Source: Streptomyces xiamenensis
GTDB lineage: Bacteria > Actinomycetota > Actinomycetes > Streptomycetales > Streptomycetaceae
DNA length: 64,000 nucleotides
Reading direction: 5' to 3'
NCBI RefSeq assembly: GCF_000993785.3
Contig: NZ_CP009922.3
Location: forward strand, 1,550,001 to 1,614,000
Shown here: positions 16,787 through 25,196 of the stretch, piece by piece
How the letters are laid out: the number at the start of each line of letters is the position of its first letter
How positions within the stretch are numbered: position 1 is the stretch's first letter
Program-made: the position numbers and the translations under genes
Notes under the pieces: generated by a model
Told to the model about the DNA's origin: nothing
Seen by the model: only the letters and a program-made list of their open reading frames with translations
Database searches by the model: none

Positions 16787-17824
16787 ATGACAGCCACACC
16801 TCACCCGGCCGTACCCACCCGCACTCTCGGCACCTCCCCCGGCGTACCGGTCTCCGCCCTCGGCCTCGGCTGCATGGGCATGTCCGCCCTCTACGGGGCC
16901 GCCGACCGCGAGGAGTCCGTCGCCACCCTGCACACCGCCCTGGAGGCCGGCATCACCCTGCTGGACACCGGCGACTTCTACGGCATGGGCCACAACGAGA
17001 TGCTGATCGGCGAGGCGCTGCGCGGGCTCTCCGCCGACCTGCGCGACCGCGCCCTGATCAGCGTCAAGTTCGGGGCCCTGCGCAGCGTGGAGGGCGGCTT
17101 CCTCGGGTACGACGGCCGGCCCGCCGCCGTGCAGAACTTCGCCGCCTACTCCCTCCAGCGCCTGGGCACCGACCACATCGACATCTACCGCATCGCCCGC
17201 GTCGACCCGGACGTGCCCATCGAGGAGACGGTGGGCGCCATCGCCGACCTCGTCCGCGCCGGACACGTGCGGCACATCGGCCTCTCCGAGGTGGGCGCCG
17301 ACACCATCCGCCGCGCCGCCGCGACCGCGCCCATCAGCGACCTCCAGATCGAGTACTCGCTGATCTCGCGCGGCATCGAGGAGGAGATCCTGCCCGTCTG
17401 CCGGGAACTGGGCATCGGCGTCACGACGTACGGGGTACTCTCGCGCGGCCTGATCAGCGGCCACTGGCAGCCGGACCGCGCGCTGGACGCCCGTGACTTC
17501 CGGACCGCGAGCCCGCGCTTCCAGGGCGACAACCTGCGGCACAACCTCGGCCTGGTGGAGACCCTGCGGGCGATCGCCGAGGAGCGCGGCGTCTCCGTGG
17601 CCCAGCTCGCGATCGCCTGGGTGCTGGCCCGCGGCGAGGACATCGTGCCGCTGGTCGGCTCGCGTACCAGGAAGCGGCTCAGTGAGGCCCTGGGCGCGCT
17701 GGACGTTACGCTCGATGCCGGTGATCTGGCCGCCATCGAGGCGGCGGTGCCGGCGGGGGCCGCCGCTGGCGACCGCTACCCGGCGGAGCAGATGGCCCAT
17801 CTGGACAGCGAGAAGAAGAGCTGA
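16787..17824 (+). CDS. Aldo/keto reductase
   Basis: NAD(P)H-dependent oxidoreductase of the AKR superfamily, 345 aa. Motifs: LGLGCMGMSALYGAADREESVATL, LLDTGDFYGMGHNEMLIGEAL (catalytic Asp and Tyr), LISVKFG (catalytic Lys), HIDIYRIARVDP, HIGLSEVGADTIRRAA, and the cofactor segment PLVGSRTRKRLSEALGAL near the C-terminus. ATG16787 has no ribosome site. It lies 6 bp after CACGCT (16775-16780), with TTGAAA 17 bp further up, so a leaderless transcript is plausible. The palindrome at 16732-16775 overlaps this promoter. The TetR gene starts 40 bp downstream, suggesting an inducible aldehyde or xenobiotic reductase unit. Substrate unknown. Confidence 0.9.
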   Translation: MTATPHPAVPTRTLGTSPGVPVSALGLGCMGMSALYGAADREESVATLHTALEAGITLLDTGDFYGMGHNEMLIGEALRGLSADLRDRALISVKFGALRSVEGGFLGYDGRPAAVQNFAAYSLQRLGTDHIDIYRIARVDPDVPIEETVGAIADLVRAGHVRHIGLSEVGADTIRRAAATAPISDLQIEYSLISRGIEEEILPVCRELGIGVTTYGVLSRGLISGHWQPDRALDARDFRTASPRFQGDNLRHNLGLVETLRAIAEERGVSVAQLAIAWVLARGEDIVPLVGSRTRKRLSEALGALDVTLDAGDLAAIEAAVPAGAAAGDRYPAEQMAHLDSEKKS

Positions 17825-17864
17825 CCGACCCCGACCCGACCCGAGCACCACGAACCGAGGACCG

Positions 17865-18452
17865 ATGCCGCCGGAGCCGCTGACCCCCGAGGACATCCTG
17901 CGGGCCACCGAGGATGTGCTGCGGCGCTACGGCCCGGCCAAGGCCACGGTGGTGGACGTGGCGCGCGCCCTGGGGGTCAGCCACGGCACGGTCTACCGCC
18001 ACTTCCGCACCAAGGCCGAGCTGCGCGAGGCCGTCACCCGGCGCTGGCTGGACCGGGCGACCGGCGAACTGGCGGCGATCGCCACCGGCGAGGGACCGGC
18101 CGCCGGCCGCCTGGAGCGGTGGCTGCGGGCCCTGTTCGCGGCGAAGCGGCGCAAGGCCGTGGAGGACCCGGAACTCTTCGCGACCTACCAGGTGCTGGCT
18201 CAGGAGCAGCGCGAGACGGTCTCCCGGCACATAGCCGAGCTCGTCGGCCAGCTCACCGCGATCATCGAAGCGGGCCGCGCCTCGGGGGAGTTCGCCGCCG
18301 GGCCCCCGGACGCCCCCGCCGCGGCCCGGGCCGTCTTCCGGGCCACGGCCTCCTTCCACAAGCCCTCGCACGCCGCCGAGTGGTCCGCGCCCGACGTCCA
18401 GGAGTCCTTCGAGGCGGTCAGCGCCCTGGTGATCCGCGGCCTGCGGGCCTGA
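17865..18452 (+). CDS. TetR-family transcriptional repressor
   Basis: TetR-type repressor of 195 aa. The N-terminal helix-turn-helix (about 8-55) reads ATVVDVARALGVSHGTVYRHF; the C-terminal helices (LERWLRALFAAKRRKAVEDPELFATYQVLAQEQRE and beyond) form the ligand pocket, of TetR_C/YxaF-like type. The ATG follows CGAGGACCG. It is co-directional with the aldo/keto reductase 40 bp upstream, and the 44-bp palindrome before that gene is the obvious operator, giving a self-regulated two-gene unit. Confidence 0.9.
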   Translation: MPPEPLTPEDILRATEDVLRRYGPAKATVVDVARALGVSHGTVYRHFRTKAELREAVTRRWLDRATGELAAIATGEGPAAGRLERWLRALFAAKRRKAVEDPELFATYQVLAQEQRETVSRHIAELVGQLTAIIEAGRASGEFAAGPPDAPAAARAVFRATASFHKPSHAAEWSAPDVQESFEAVSALVIRGLRA

Positions 18453-18538
18453 GCGAACCAGGCGAACTGAAGGGCGCTGTGAGTAGCCGCCCCTACACTT
18501 TGTGTGGTTACTGGCCCGACTGTGCGAAGAGGTGCATC

Positions 18539-19123
18539 ATGACGATGGTGATGGAGCGACGGGAATCGATAGGGGCCGCCACCCCGGCATCGTTCGATGA
18601 ACTGTGCCGCATGGTGGAGCAGATGGAGGTACCTGACGGCTTTCAGGCCGAGATCATCGAGGGGAAGATCGTCGTGTCACCGTGGTCGAAGGGCACCTAT
18701 CGCCCGGTGATGCGGAGCATCGTCCACCAGCTCTCCGGCCATGAGCCCGAAGGCCACGTCATCGACACCAGCCCGCACCTGTTCACCTTCCCCGGACAGG
18801 GCAGGGCGTACGGTCCCGACCTTCATGTGTCGGACGAGGTAGCGACCGACATCGACAGCATCCGCCTCCCCGGCGCGTCTCTATCCCTGGTCGCCGAGCT
18901 GACATCGGCCGCCACCGCCGACATCGACCGGGTGGACAAGGTCCTGGCGTACGGCAGGGCGGGGGTCCCCGTCTATCTCCTGGTGGACATGCTGGAACGC
19001 AGCGTCACCGTGTACCACTCCCCGGGAGAGGCGGGGTACCGACGGCACAACACCGCGCTCTTCGGCGACAGCTTCACCCTCCCGCAGCCGTTCGACTGCA
19101 AGCTGGACACCTCGGGCTGGTGA
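18539..19123 (+). CDS. Uma2-family putative restriction endonuclease (DUF820)
   Basis: Protein of 194 aa of the Uma2/DUF820 family, a PD-(D/E)xK nuclease fold very abundant in Streptomyces and cyanobacteria. The expected core is present: AEIIEGKIVVSPWSKGTY, YGPDLHVSDE, SLVAELTSAATADIDRVDKVLAYGRAGVPVYLLVD (Asp, Glu and Lys of the nuclease site). ATG18539 follows AAGAGG. No modification or partner gene lies nearby. The biological role of this family is unknown; nuclease activity is inferred from the fold. Confidence 0.85.
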   Translation: MTMVMERRESIGAATPASFDELCRMVEQMEVPDGFQAEIIEGKIVVSPWSKGTYRPVMRSIVHQLSGHEPEGHVIDTSPHLFTFPGQGRAYGPDLHVSDEVATDIDSIRLPGASLSLVAELTSAATADIDRVDKVLAYGRAGVPVYLLVDMLERSVTVYHSPGEAGYRRHNTALFGDSFTLPQPFDCKLDTSGW

Positions 19124-19135
19124 CGCCGGACACGG

Positions 19136-19171
19136 CCGTGGCCCGGTCCCCGTACGGGGACCGGGCCACGG
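19136..19171. terminator. Bidirectional terminator between Uma2 gene and glyS
   Basis: A perfect 36-bp palindrome (16-bp arms around GTAC; arm starts CCGTGGCCCGGTCCCC) in the 72-bp gap between two convergent genes. No U-tract on either side, but length, stability and position fit a shared terminator. Confidence 0.8.
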
Positions 19172-19195
19172 TGCGCTCTCGCGGCTGCGACCGGC

Positions 19196-20578
19196 TCAGC
19201 AGCCGATCAGACGGCTCGCCAGGTAGGACTCGATCTGGTCCAGCGAGACCCGCTCCTGCTTCATGGTGTCGCGCTCGCGCACGGTCACCGCGTTGTCCTC
19301 CAGGGTGTCGAAGTCGACGGTGACGCAGAACGGCGTACCGATCTCGTCCTGGCGGCGGTAGCGGCGGCCGATGGCGCCCGCGTCGTCGAACTCGATGTTC
19401 CAGTGCTGGCGCAGCGCGGTGGCCAGCCCCTTCGCCTTCGGGGACAGCTGCGGGTTGCGGGACAGCGGCAGCACCGCGACCTTCACCGGGGCCAGGCGCG
19501 GGTCGAAGCGCATCACGACGCGCTTCTCCAGCTTGCCCTTGGCGTTGGGCGCCTCGTCCTCGACGTAGGCGTCGAGCATGAACGCCAGCATCGCCCGGCC
19601 GACACCGGCGGCCGGCTCGATGACGTAGGGGGTCCAGCGCTCGCCGGCCTCCTGGTCGAAGTAGCTCAGGTCCTGGCCCGACGCCTTGGAGTGCGCGCTC
19701 AGGTCGTAGTCCGTGCGGTTGGCCACGCCCTCCAGCTCACCGAATTCCGAGCCGCCGAAGTTGAAGCGGTACTCGATGTCGGCGGTGCGCTTGGAGTAGT
19801 GCGACAGCTTCTCCTTGGGGTGCTCGTACCAGCGCATGTTCTCCTCGCGCATACCGAGGCCGCGGTACCAGTTCCAGCGCTGCTCCATCCAGTAGATCTG
19901 CCACTGCTCGTCCTCGCCGGGCTTGACGAAGAACTCCATCTCCATCTGCTCGAACTCGCGGGTGCGGAAGATGAAGTTGCCGGGCGTGATCTCGTTGCGG
20001 AACGACTTGCCCATCTGGGCGATGCCGAACGGCGGCTTGCGCCGCGAGGTCTGCTGCACGGAGGCGAAGTTGGTGAAGATGCCCTGGGCGGTCTCCGGGC
20101 GCAGGTACGCCACCGAGCCCGAGTCCTGAGTCGGGCCGAGGTGGGTGGAGAGCAGTCCGGAGAACTGCTTGGGCTCGGTGAAAGTGCCCTTGTTGCCACA
20201 GTTGGGGCAGTTGAGGTCGTTCAGGCCACCGGTGGGGAGGTGACCGTGCTTGGCCTCGTACGCCTCCTCCAGGTGGTCCGCGCGGTAGCGCTTGTGGCAG
20301 GAGGTGCACTCGGTCAGCGGGTCGGAGAAGGTGGCGACATGACCGGACGCTTCCCACACCTCGGTGGCCAGGATGACGGAGGAGTCGATTCCGACCACGT
20401 CGTCGCGCGAGGTGACCATCGAGCGCCACCACTGGCGCTTGATGTTCTCCTTCAGCTCCACGCCCAGCGGACCGTAGTCCCAGGCGGCGCGCTGCCCCCC
20501 GTAAATCTCACTGCACGGGTAGACAAAGCCACGGCGCTTGCTGAGGCTGACGATAGTGTCGATCTTGTCGGCGGCCAC
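19196..20578 (-). CDS. glyS: Glycyl-tRNA synthetase, dimeric type
   Basis: Class II aminoacyl-tRNA synthetase that charges tRNA-Gly (460 aa, the usual actinobacterial length). Motifs: [17 protein letters not shown], a Cys4-type insert (CTSCHKRY...CPNCGNKG), [38 protein letters not shown] (motif 2), and [15 protein letters not shown] (motif 3). The C-terminal anticodon domain begins near [11 protein letters not shown] start it at GTG20578 (sequence [10 protein letters not shown] follows); an upstream in-frame extension reaches into the znuA promoter and has no matching family sequence. Monocistronic; it is divergent from znuA. Confidence 0.96.
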   Translation of the reverse strand: MAADKIDTIVSLSKRRGFVYPCSEIYGGQRAAWDYGPLGVELKENIKRQWWRSMVTSRDDVVGIDSSVILATEVWEASGHVATFSDPLTECTSCHKRYRADHLEEAYEAKHGHLPTGGLNDLNCPNCGNKGTFTEPKQFSGLLSTHLGPTQDSGSVAYLRPETAQGIFTNFASVQQTSRRKPPFGIAQMGKSFRNEITPGNFIFRTREFEQMEMEFFVKPGEDEQWQIYWMEQRWNWYRGLGMREENMRWYEHPKEKLSHYSKRTADIEYRFNFGGSEFGELEGVANRTDYDLSAHSKASGQDLSYFDQEAGERWTPYVIEPAAGVGRAMLAFMLDAYVEDEAPNAKGKLEKRVVMRFDPRLAPVKVAVLPLSRNPQLSPKAKGLATALRQHWNIEFDDAGAIGRRYRRQDEIGTPFCVTVDFDTLEDNAVTVRERDTMKQERVSLDQIESYLASRLIGC

Positions 20579-20715
20579 GGTGCTCTCTTCAGGACGACGA
20601 TGGAGTGGCCCCAGATTACCGGCGTACGAGGGCCCATCAGCAAATCGTGATGGCCGGATCACGGGCGGGTATCCGGGGTATCGGGAGGTACCGGTCACAT
20701 ACCCTCCCGATCGTT

Positions 20716-20730
20716 TGACAATGGTTTCCA
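20716..20730. promoter_or_regulatory. Zur box 1 upstream of znuA
   Basis: TGACAATGGTTTCCA fits the 15-bp Streptomyces Zur-box pattern TGAAAATGATTTTCA at most positions. It overlaps a good -35 hexamer (TTGACA, 20715-20720). Confidence 0.75.
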
Positions 20731-20737
20731 TCCCACT

Positions 20738-20752
20738 TGAAAATGGCTGTCA
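20738..20752. promoter_or_regulatory. Zur box 2 overlapping the znuA start
   Basis: TGAAAATGGCTGTCA is a second Zur-box match, 22 bp (two helical turns) from the first. It covers the likely -10 (GAAAAT, 20739-20744) and the first base of ATG20752, so Zur bound here would block the znuA promoter. Confidence 0.8.
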
Positions 20753-21765
20753 TGAGCAGACGACGCCGCCCCCGGATATCCCCCGCCCGCACCCTCGCCG
20801 CCGGTGCGGCGGCCCTGGGGATGCTGGCCCTGACCGCCTGCGGATCCGACGCGGACGGCGGAGGTGGCGGCGGCAGCGCGGACGGCACGCTGGACGTCGT
20901 GGCCTCGTTCTACCCGATGGAATTCCTGGCCGAGCGGATCGGCGGCGAGCACGTCTCGGTCAGCACGCTCACCAAGCCCGGCGTCGAGCCGCACGACCTC
21001 GACCTCTCCCCCAAGGAGACCGCCCGGCTGACCGAGGCCGACGTGATCGTCTACCTCAAGGGGCTCCAGCCGGCCGTCGACGAGGCCATCGCCCAGTCCG
21101 GCGTGACCCACATCGCCGAGGCCACCTCGTACACCTCCCTGGAGGCCCACAGCACGGACGAGGACCACGCCCACGACGAGGACCACGACGACCACGACCA
21201 CGCGGACGACGACGGCCACGACCACGGTCACGACCACGGCGCCGAGGACCCGCACATCTGGCTCGACCCCGTGAAGTACGCCGAGGTCGCCCAGGGCGTC
21301 GGCACGGCGCTGGCCGAGGCCGACCCGGACAACGCCGCCGACTACGAGGCCAACACCGAGGCGCTGGTCGCCGACCTGGCCACCCTCGACGAGGAGTTCA
21401 CCGCCGGCCTCGCCGACACCGACACCAGGACCTTCATCACCACCCACGCCGCCTTCGGCTACCTCGCCGAGCGCTACGGGCTGCACGAGGAGGCCATCGC
21501 CGGCCTGGACCCCGAGTCGGAGCCCAGCGCGGCCCGGCTGCGCGACCTGCACGAGGTCGCCCAGCAGGAGAACGTCTCCACCGTCTTCTTCGAGACCCTC
21601 GCCAGCGACGCCACCGCGCGCACCCTCGCCGACGACCTCGGCCTGGCCACCGCCGTCCTGGACCCGCTGGAGGGAATCACCGACCGGTCCGCCGGCGCTG
21701 ACTACCTGGAGGTCATGCGCGCCAATCTGGAAGCGCTGCGCCAGGCACTGGGCGCCTCCTCCTAG
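20752..21765 (+). CDS. znuA: Zinc ABC transporter substrate-binding lipoprotein
   Basis: Zinc-binding lipoprotein (337 aa) feeding the ZnuCB transporter. Signal peptide with lipobox LTAC (Cys at about residue 28), then the cluster A-I fold with VEPHDLDLSPKE (metal-binding His), a His/Asp-rich loop (about 138-165, rich in HDHxHDHG) typical of zinc-specific members, DPHIWLDP, ITTHAAFGYLAERYG and VFFETLASDATARTLADD. ATG20752 is favoured over TTG20737 and ATG20743: there is no ribosome site, and a TTGACA/GAAAAT promoter puts the transcript start at the ATG (leaderless). Two Zur boxes cover this promoter. It is first in a znuA-znuC-znuB-zur run. Confidence 0.95.
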   Translation: MSRRRRPRISPARTLAAGAAALGMLALTACGSDADGGGGGGSADGTLDVVASFYPMEFLAERIGGEHVSVSTLTKPGVEPHDLDLSPKETARLTEADVIVYLKGLQPAVDEAIAQSGVTHIAEATSYTSLEAHSTDEDHAHDEDHDDHDHADDDGHDHGHDHGAEDPHIWLDPVKYAEVAQGVGTALAEADPDNAADYEANTEALVADLATLDEEFTAGLADTDTRTFITTHAAFGYLAERYGLHEEAIAGLDPESEPSAARLRDLHEVAQQENVSTVFFETLASDATARTLADDLGLATAVLDPLEGITDRSAGADYLEVMRANLEALRQALGASS

Positions 21766-21788
21766 ACGACCGAAGGGACGAGACCCGG

Positions 21789-22499
21789 ATGGAATCCGAC
21801 TCCGCCATACCGCTGACCCTGCGCGACGTGCACGCCGAACTGGGCGGTCGCAACGTGCTGCGCGGCGTCGACCTGACCGTGGGCCGCGGCGAGGTGGTGG
21901 CCCTGCTCGGCGCGAACGGCTCGGGCAAGTCCACCGCGGTACGGGCGGCGGTCGGCCAGGTGCCGGTCAGCGGCGGCGAGCTGACGCTGTTCGGCACACC
22001 GGTGCGCCGCTTCCGCGACTGGCGGCGGGTCGGGTACGTGCCGCAGCGTTCGACCGCGGCCGGCGGAGTGCCCGCGACCGTACGGGAAGTGGTGTCCGCC
22101 GGCCGCCTGGCGCGGCGCCGGCTGCGGCCCCTGGGACGCGCCGACCGGGCCGCCGTGGAGCGGGCGCTGGAACTGGTGGGCCTGGCGGACCGGGCGCGGG
22201 ACCCGGTGGAGTCACTCTCCGGCGGCCAGCACCAGCGGGTGCTCATCGCGCGGGCGCTGGCCGGTGAGCCGGAGCTGCTGATCATGGACGAGCCGCTGGC
22301 CGGAGTGGACCTGGCCAGCCAGCGGATCCTGGCGGACACGCTGCGCAGCCAGCTGGCACAGGGGGTGTCCACCCTGGTGGTGCTGCACGAGCTGGGCCCG
22401 CTGGAGCCCCTGATCACCCGCTCGGTATCGCTGTCGGCGGGCCTGGTGGAGGCCACGAACGCCTGCCACCCCCACGAGCTGGAGACGGGAATCCTGTGA
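21789..22499 (+). CDS. znuC: Zinc ABC transporter ATP-binding protein
   Basis: ATPase of the zinc importer (236 aa) on the inner face of the membrane. Walker A LLGANGSGKST, Q-loop VGYVPQR, signature LSGGQHQR, Walker B LLIMDEPLAGVD, and the switch His in VVLHELG are present. It lies 23 bp after znuA with GAAGGGA as ribosome site, and its stop overlaps the start of znuB. Confidence 0.95.
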   Translation: MESDSAIPLTLRDVHAELGGRNVLRGVDLTVGRGEVVALLGANGSGKSTAVRAAVGQVPVSGGELTLFGTPVRRFRDWRRVGYVPQRSTAAGGVPATVREVVSAGRLARRRLRPLGRADRAAVERALELVGLADRARDPVESLSGGQHQRVLIARALAGEPELLIMDEPLAGVDLASQRILADTLRSQLAQGVSTLVVLHELGPLEPLITRSVSLSAGLVEATNACHPHELETGIL

Positions 22500-23371
22500 T
22501 GCTGGAACTCCTCGACTACGCCTTCATGCAGCGCGCCCTGCTGGCCGCGCTGCTGATCGGGGTGGCCGCGCCCGCGGTGGGGATCTTCCTCGTGCAGCGC
22601 AGGCAGGCCCTGATGGGCGACGGGATCGGCCATGTGGCGCTGACCGGGGTGGCGCTGGGGTTCCTGCTCCAGACCAACCCGGTGTGGATGGCGGTGCTGG
22701 TCTCCTCGGTCGGCGCGGTGGCCATGGAGCTGCTGCGCTCCTCGGGGCGGGCGCGCGGGGACATCGCGCTGGCGATGCTGTTCTACGGCGGCATGGCGGG
22801 CGGCGTGATGATCATCAACCTGGCGCCCGGTGGCTCGACCGCCAACCTGACCAGCTACCTCTGGGGCTCGATCACCACCGTCTCCCCGCAGGACATCACG
22901 GCCATCTGCGTCCTGTCGGCGTTCATCCTGCTCATCACCTTCACGCTGCGCCGCCAGCTGTTCGCGGTCTGCCAGGACGAGGAGTTCGCCCGCGTCACCG
23001 GCCTGCCGGTACGGGCCCTGAACCTGCTGCTGGCGGTGACCGCGGCGGCCACGGTGACGGTCGCGATGCGGGTGGTGGGACTGCTGCTGGTGAGCGCGCT
23101 GATGGTCATCCCGGTGGTGACCGCCCAGGCGGTCACCCGGGGCTTCGCGGCGACGCTGGGCCTGTCGATGGCGCTGGGCGTGCTGGTCTCCATCTCGGGG
23201 ACGGTGACCTCGTACCACGCGGACGTGCCCCCCGGCGCGACGATCGTCCTGATCGCGCTCGGCCTGTTCGCGGTGGTGTCGCTGCTCGCCCTGCCGCTGG
23301 CCAGACACCGTGCCCGGCGTTCCGCCCAGCCGTCACCGGCCGGCGAGAAGGCGCTGGCGGCCTCGTCGTAG
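22496..23371 (+). CDS. znuB: Zinc ABC transporter permease
   Basis: Membrane permease of the zinc importer (291 aa, 8 or so TM helices) of the ABC-3 family. Family motifs include GDGIGHVALTGVALGFLL and the cytoplasmic loop CQDEEFARVTGLPVRALNLLL; RVVGLLLVSALMVIPVVTAQ is highly conserved. The GTG at 22496 (followed by ATG22499) overlaps the znuC stop, showing coupling. zur starts 64 bp downstream. Confidence 0.95.
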   Translation: MMLELLDYAFMQRALLAALLIGVAAPAVGIFLVQRRQALMGDGIGHVALTGVALGFLLQTNPVWMAVLVSSVGAVAMELLRSSGRARGDIALAMLFYGGMAGGVMIINLAPGGSTANLTSYLWGSITTVSPQDITAICVLSAFILLITFTLRRQLFAVCQDEEFARVTGLPVRALNLLLAVTAAATVTVAMRVVGLLLVSALMVIPVVTAQAVTRGFAATLGLSMALGVLVSISGTVTSYHADVPPGATIVLIALGLFAVVSLLALPLARHRARRSAQPSPAGEKALAASS

Positions 23372-23435
23372 CGGAGCCGCTACCCTTGGGGCGCACACAG
23401 GGACGCGGCAGCATCAGCAGGGAGCAGTGGTAGAC

Positions 23436-23870
23436 GTGGACACGCCAGGACCGCCGGTCCGTGGCCGGTCGACCCGCCAGCGCGCGGCGGTGGCGGCGGC
23501 ACTGGCCGAGGTGGACGAGTTCCGCAGCGCGCAGGAACTGCACGACATGCTCAAACACCGCGGCGACTCGGTCGGCCTGACCACCGTCTACCGGACCCTC
23601 CAGTCGCTGGCGGACGCCGGTGAGGTCGATGTCCTGCGCACCAGCGACGGTGAGGCCGTCTACCGCCGGTGCAGCACCGACGACCACCATCACCACCTGG
23701 TGTGCCGGCTGTGCGGCAAGGCCGTCGAGGTGGAGGGCCCGGCCGTGGAGAAATGGGCCGAGGCGGTCGCCCGCGACCACGGCTTCACGGACGTCGGCCA
23801 CACGGTGGAGATCTTCGGCACCTGCGACGAGTGCACGGCGGCGGCAAGAGGAAACGGGAAACACACCTGA
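23436..23870 (+). CDS. zur: Zinc uptake regulator, Fur family
   Basis: Zinc-dependent repressor (144 aa) of the Fur family. The winged helix spans about 10-75 (RSTRQRAAVAAAL, SAQELHDMLK, VGLTTVYRTLQSLADAGEVD); the dimer and metal part has DHHHHLVCRLCGKAVEV and ends CDECT, giving the two Cys pairs of the structural zinc site. I chose GTG23436 (then DTPGPPVRGR), 11 bases after AGGGAG; GTG23427 is too close to it. The gene closes the znu cluster, and the Zur boxes before znuA make a feedback loop: zinc-loaded Zur turns uptake off. Confidence 0.95.
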   Translation: MDTPGPPVRGRSTRQRAAVAAALAEVDEFRSAQELHDMLKHRGDSVGLTTVYRTLQSLADAGEVDVLRTSDGEAVYRRCSTDDHHHHLVCRLCGKAVEVEGPAVEKWAEAVARDHGFTDVGHTVEIFGTCDECTAAARGNGKHT

Positions 23871-23911
23871 CCGTCTTGTGAGCGACTGGCACGGTGCCGC
23901 ACGCTTTCCTT

Positions 23912-25141
23912 GTGACTGAGAGCCACGAGCACACTACTCAAGAAGTCCATCCGTGCTTCGGCGCGGAACTACGAAGGTTACGGAGCCTGGCCGGGCTGAG
24001 CCTCGGCCAGCTCGCTCAGAAGATCCACTACAGCAAGGGTCACCTGAGCAAGATCGAACGCGGCGCCAAGCAGCCTCCTCCCCAGTTGGCCCGCCTGTGC
24101 GACGCTGCTCTGGGCGCAAACGGCAGGCTGGCGTCTCTCTCCTCCTCATCCGCCGACCCGCCTCGCCGGAAGGTCGTGACGGTGGGCGCTGCCTCGGTGC
24201 TTTTGAGTTCCCTTCCCGGGAATCAGACAGCGCCGGCCGCCAGCAAGGAGGAGGGCGTCTCACTGGCCTTTTTCCGCTCCCTCTTCGATCAGTTCCGTCG
24301 GATCGGCCAGGTCGCGGGGCCACACGCCGTGCTGCCTGCGCTGACCGCGCAAACCCACACCCTGACGGGGATCGCGTCGAAGGCCGGAGACCCCGTACGC
24401 ACCCAGTTGCTGCTGCTCGCCTCGCGATATGCCGAGTTCGCGGGCTGGATGGCGCAGGAAGGCGGTGACGATGTCTCCGCCATGAAATGGACCGACGAGG
24501 CGGCCAGTCTCGCCTCTTCGGGCGGTGATCACGACCTGACGCACTACGCCGTACTGCGCAGAGCGCTTGTCACGATGTACGCCGGCGACGCGGATGGGAC
24601 CATCACCCTGGCGCGCGCGGCACAGGACAAGAACACCTCCTACCGCATCCGTGGCCTCGCCGCGGTACAGGAGGCCCAGGGGCACGCCCTGGCAGGCCAG
24701 GAAGTCTTGTGCAGACGCGCCCTGGACAGGTCGCGTGACTTGCTCGACCGCGCCACGAAGGGAGACGCGGCACCCGTTCTCGGTACCTCCCATGTCAGCG
24801 ATCCGACAGCGATGGCGGAAGGCTGGTGCCTGTACGACCTCGGTCGACCCGCAGAAGCCGCTGCTCGCTTGGGTCGTGAATTGAACCGCCTCCCCGCAGA
24901 CGCGATGCGAGCAAGGGCGCGGTACGGGATGCGCCAGGCCCTTGCCCACGCCACGGCAGGAGATATCGACGAGGCGTGTGCGGTAGCAGACTCGCTGCTT
25001 CGATCGGTCGATGTGGTGAGCTCAGCGACGATCAGAACCGACCTGTACCGGCTCAACAGCGAGCTGAATCGCTTCCGTACGCACAGCGTGGTCCGGGAGC
25101 TTTCCCCTCGCATGGCGGCCTCCCTGCGGCCGGCGGTCTGA
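23912..25141 (+). CDS. XRE-family HTH regulator with TPR-like C-terminal region
   Basis: Protein of 409 aa. Residues 15-65 are a Cro/C1-type helix-turn-helix (FGAELRRLRSLAGLSLGQLAQKIHYSKGHLSKIERG). A basic stretch and a short hydrophobic segment follow (RRKVVTVGAASVLLSSLPG, about 90-108), and the rest is helical and TPR-like (AGDADGTITLARAAQD, VQEAQGHALAGQE, RPAEAAARLGRELNRLP). Such HTH-plus-TPR proteins are common in Streptomyces next to variable gene sets. GTG23912 lies 6 bp after CACGCT with no ribosome site, so a leaderless start is likely; GTG23894 is the alternative. The TIR gene follows 55 bp downstream in the same direction, so this is the probable regulator or sensor of that cassette. 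Codon use is less GC-biased than in zur. Confidence 0.8.
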   Translation: MTESHEHTTQEVHPCFGAELRRLRSLAGLSLGQLAQKIHYSKGHLSKIERGAKQPPPQLARLCDAALGANGRLASLSSSSADPPRRKVVTVGAASVLLSSLPGNQTAPAASKEEGVSLAFFRSLFDQFRRIGQVAGPHAVLPALTAQTHTLTGIASKAGDPVRTQLLLLASRYAEFAGWMAQEGGDDVSAMKWTDEAASLASSGGDHDLTHYAVLRRALVTMYAGDADGTITLARAAQDKNTSYRIRGLAAVQEAQGHALAGQEVLCRRALDRSRDLLDRATKGDAAPVLGTSHVSDPTAMAEGWCLYDLGRPAEAAARLGRELNRLPADAMRARARYGMRQALAHATAGDIDEACAVADSLLRSVDVVSSATIRTDLYRLNSELNRFRTHSVVRELSPRMAASLRPAV

Positions 25142-25196
25142 GCGCGACCACCGCCCCGCGCCCCATTCATCACTTTCTCAGAGAGGTGCCTCAAGC

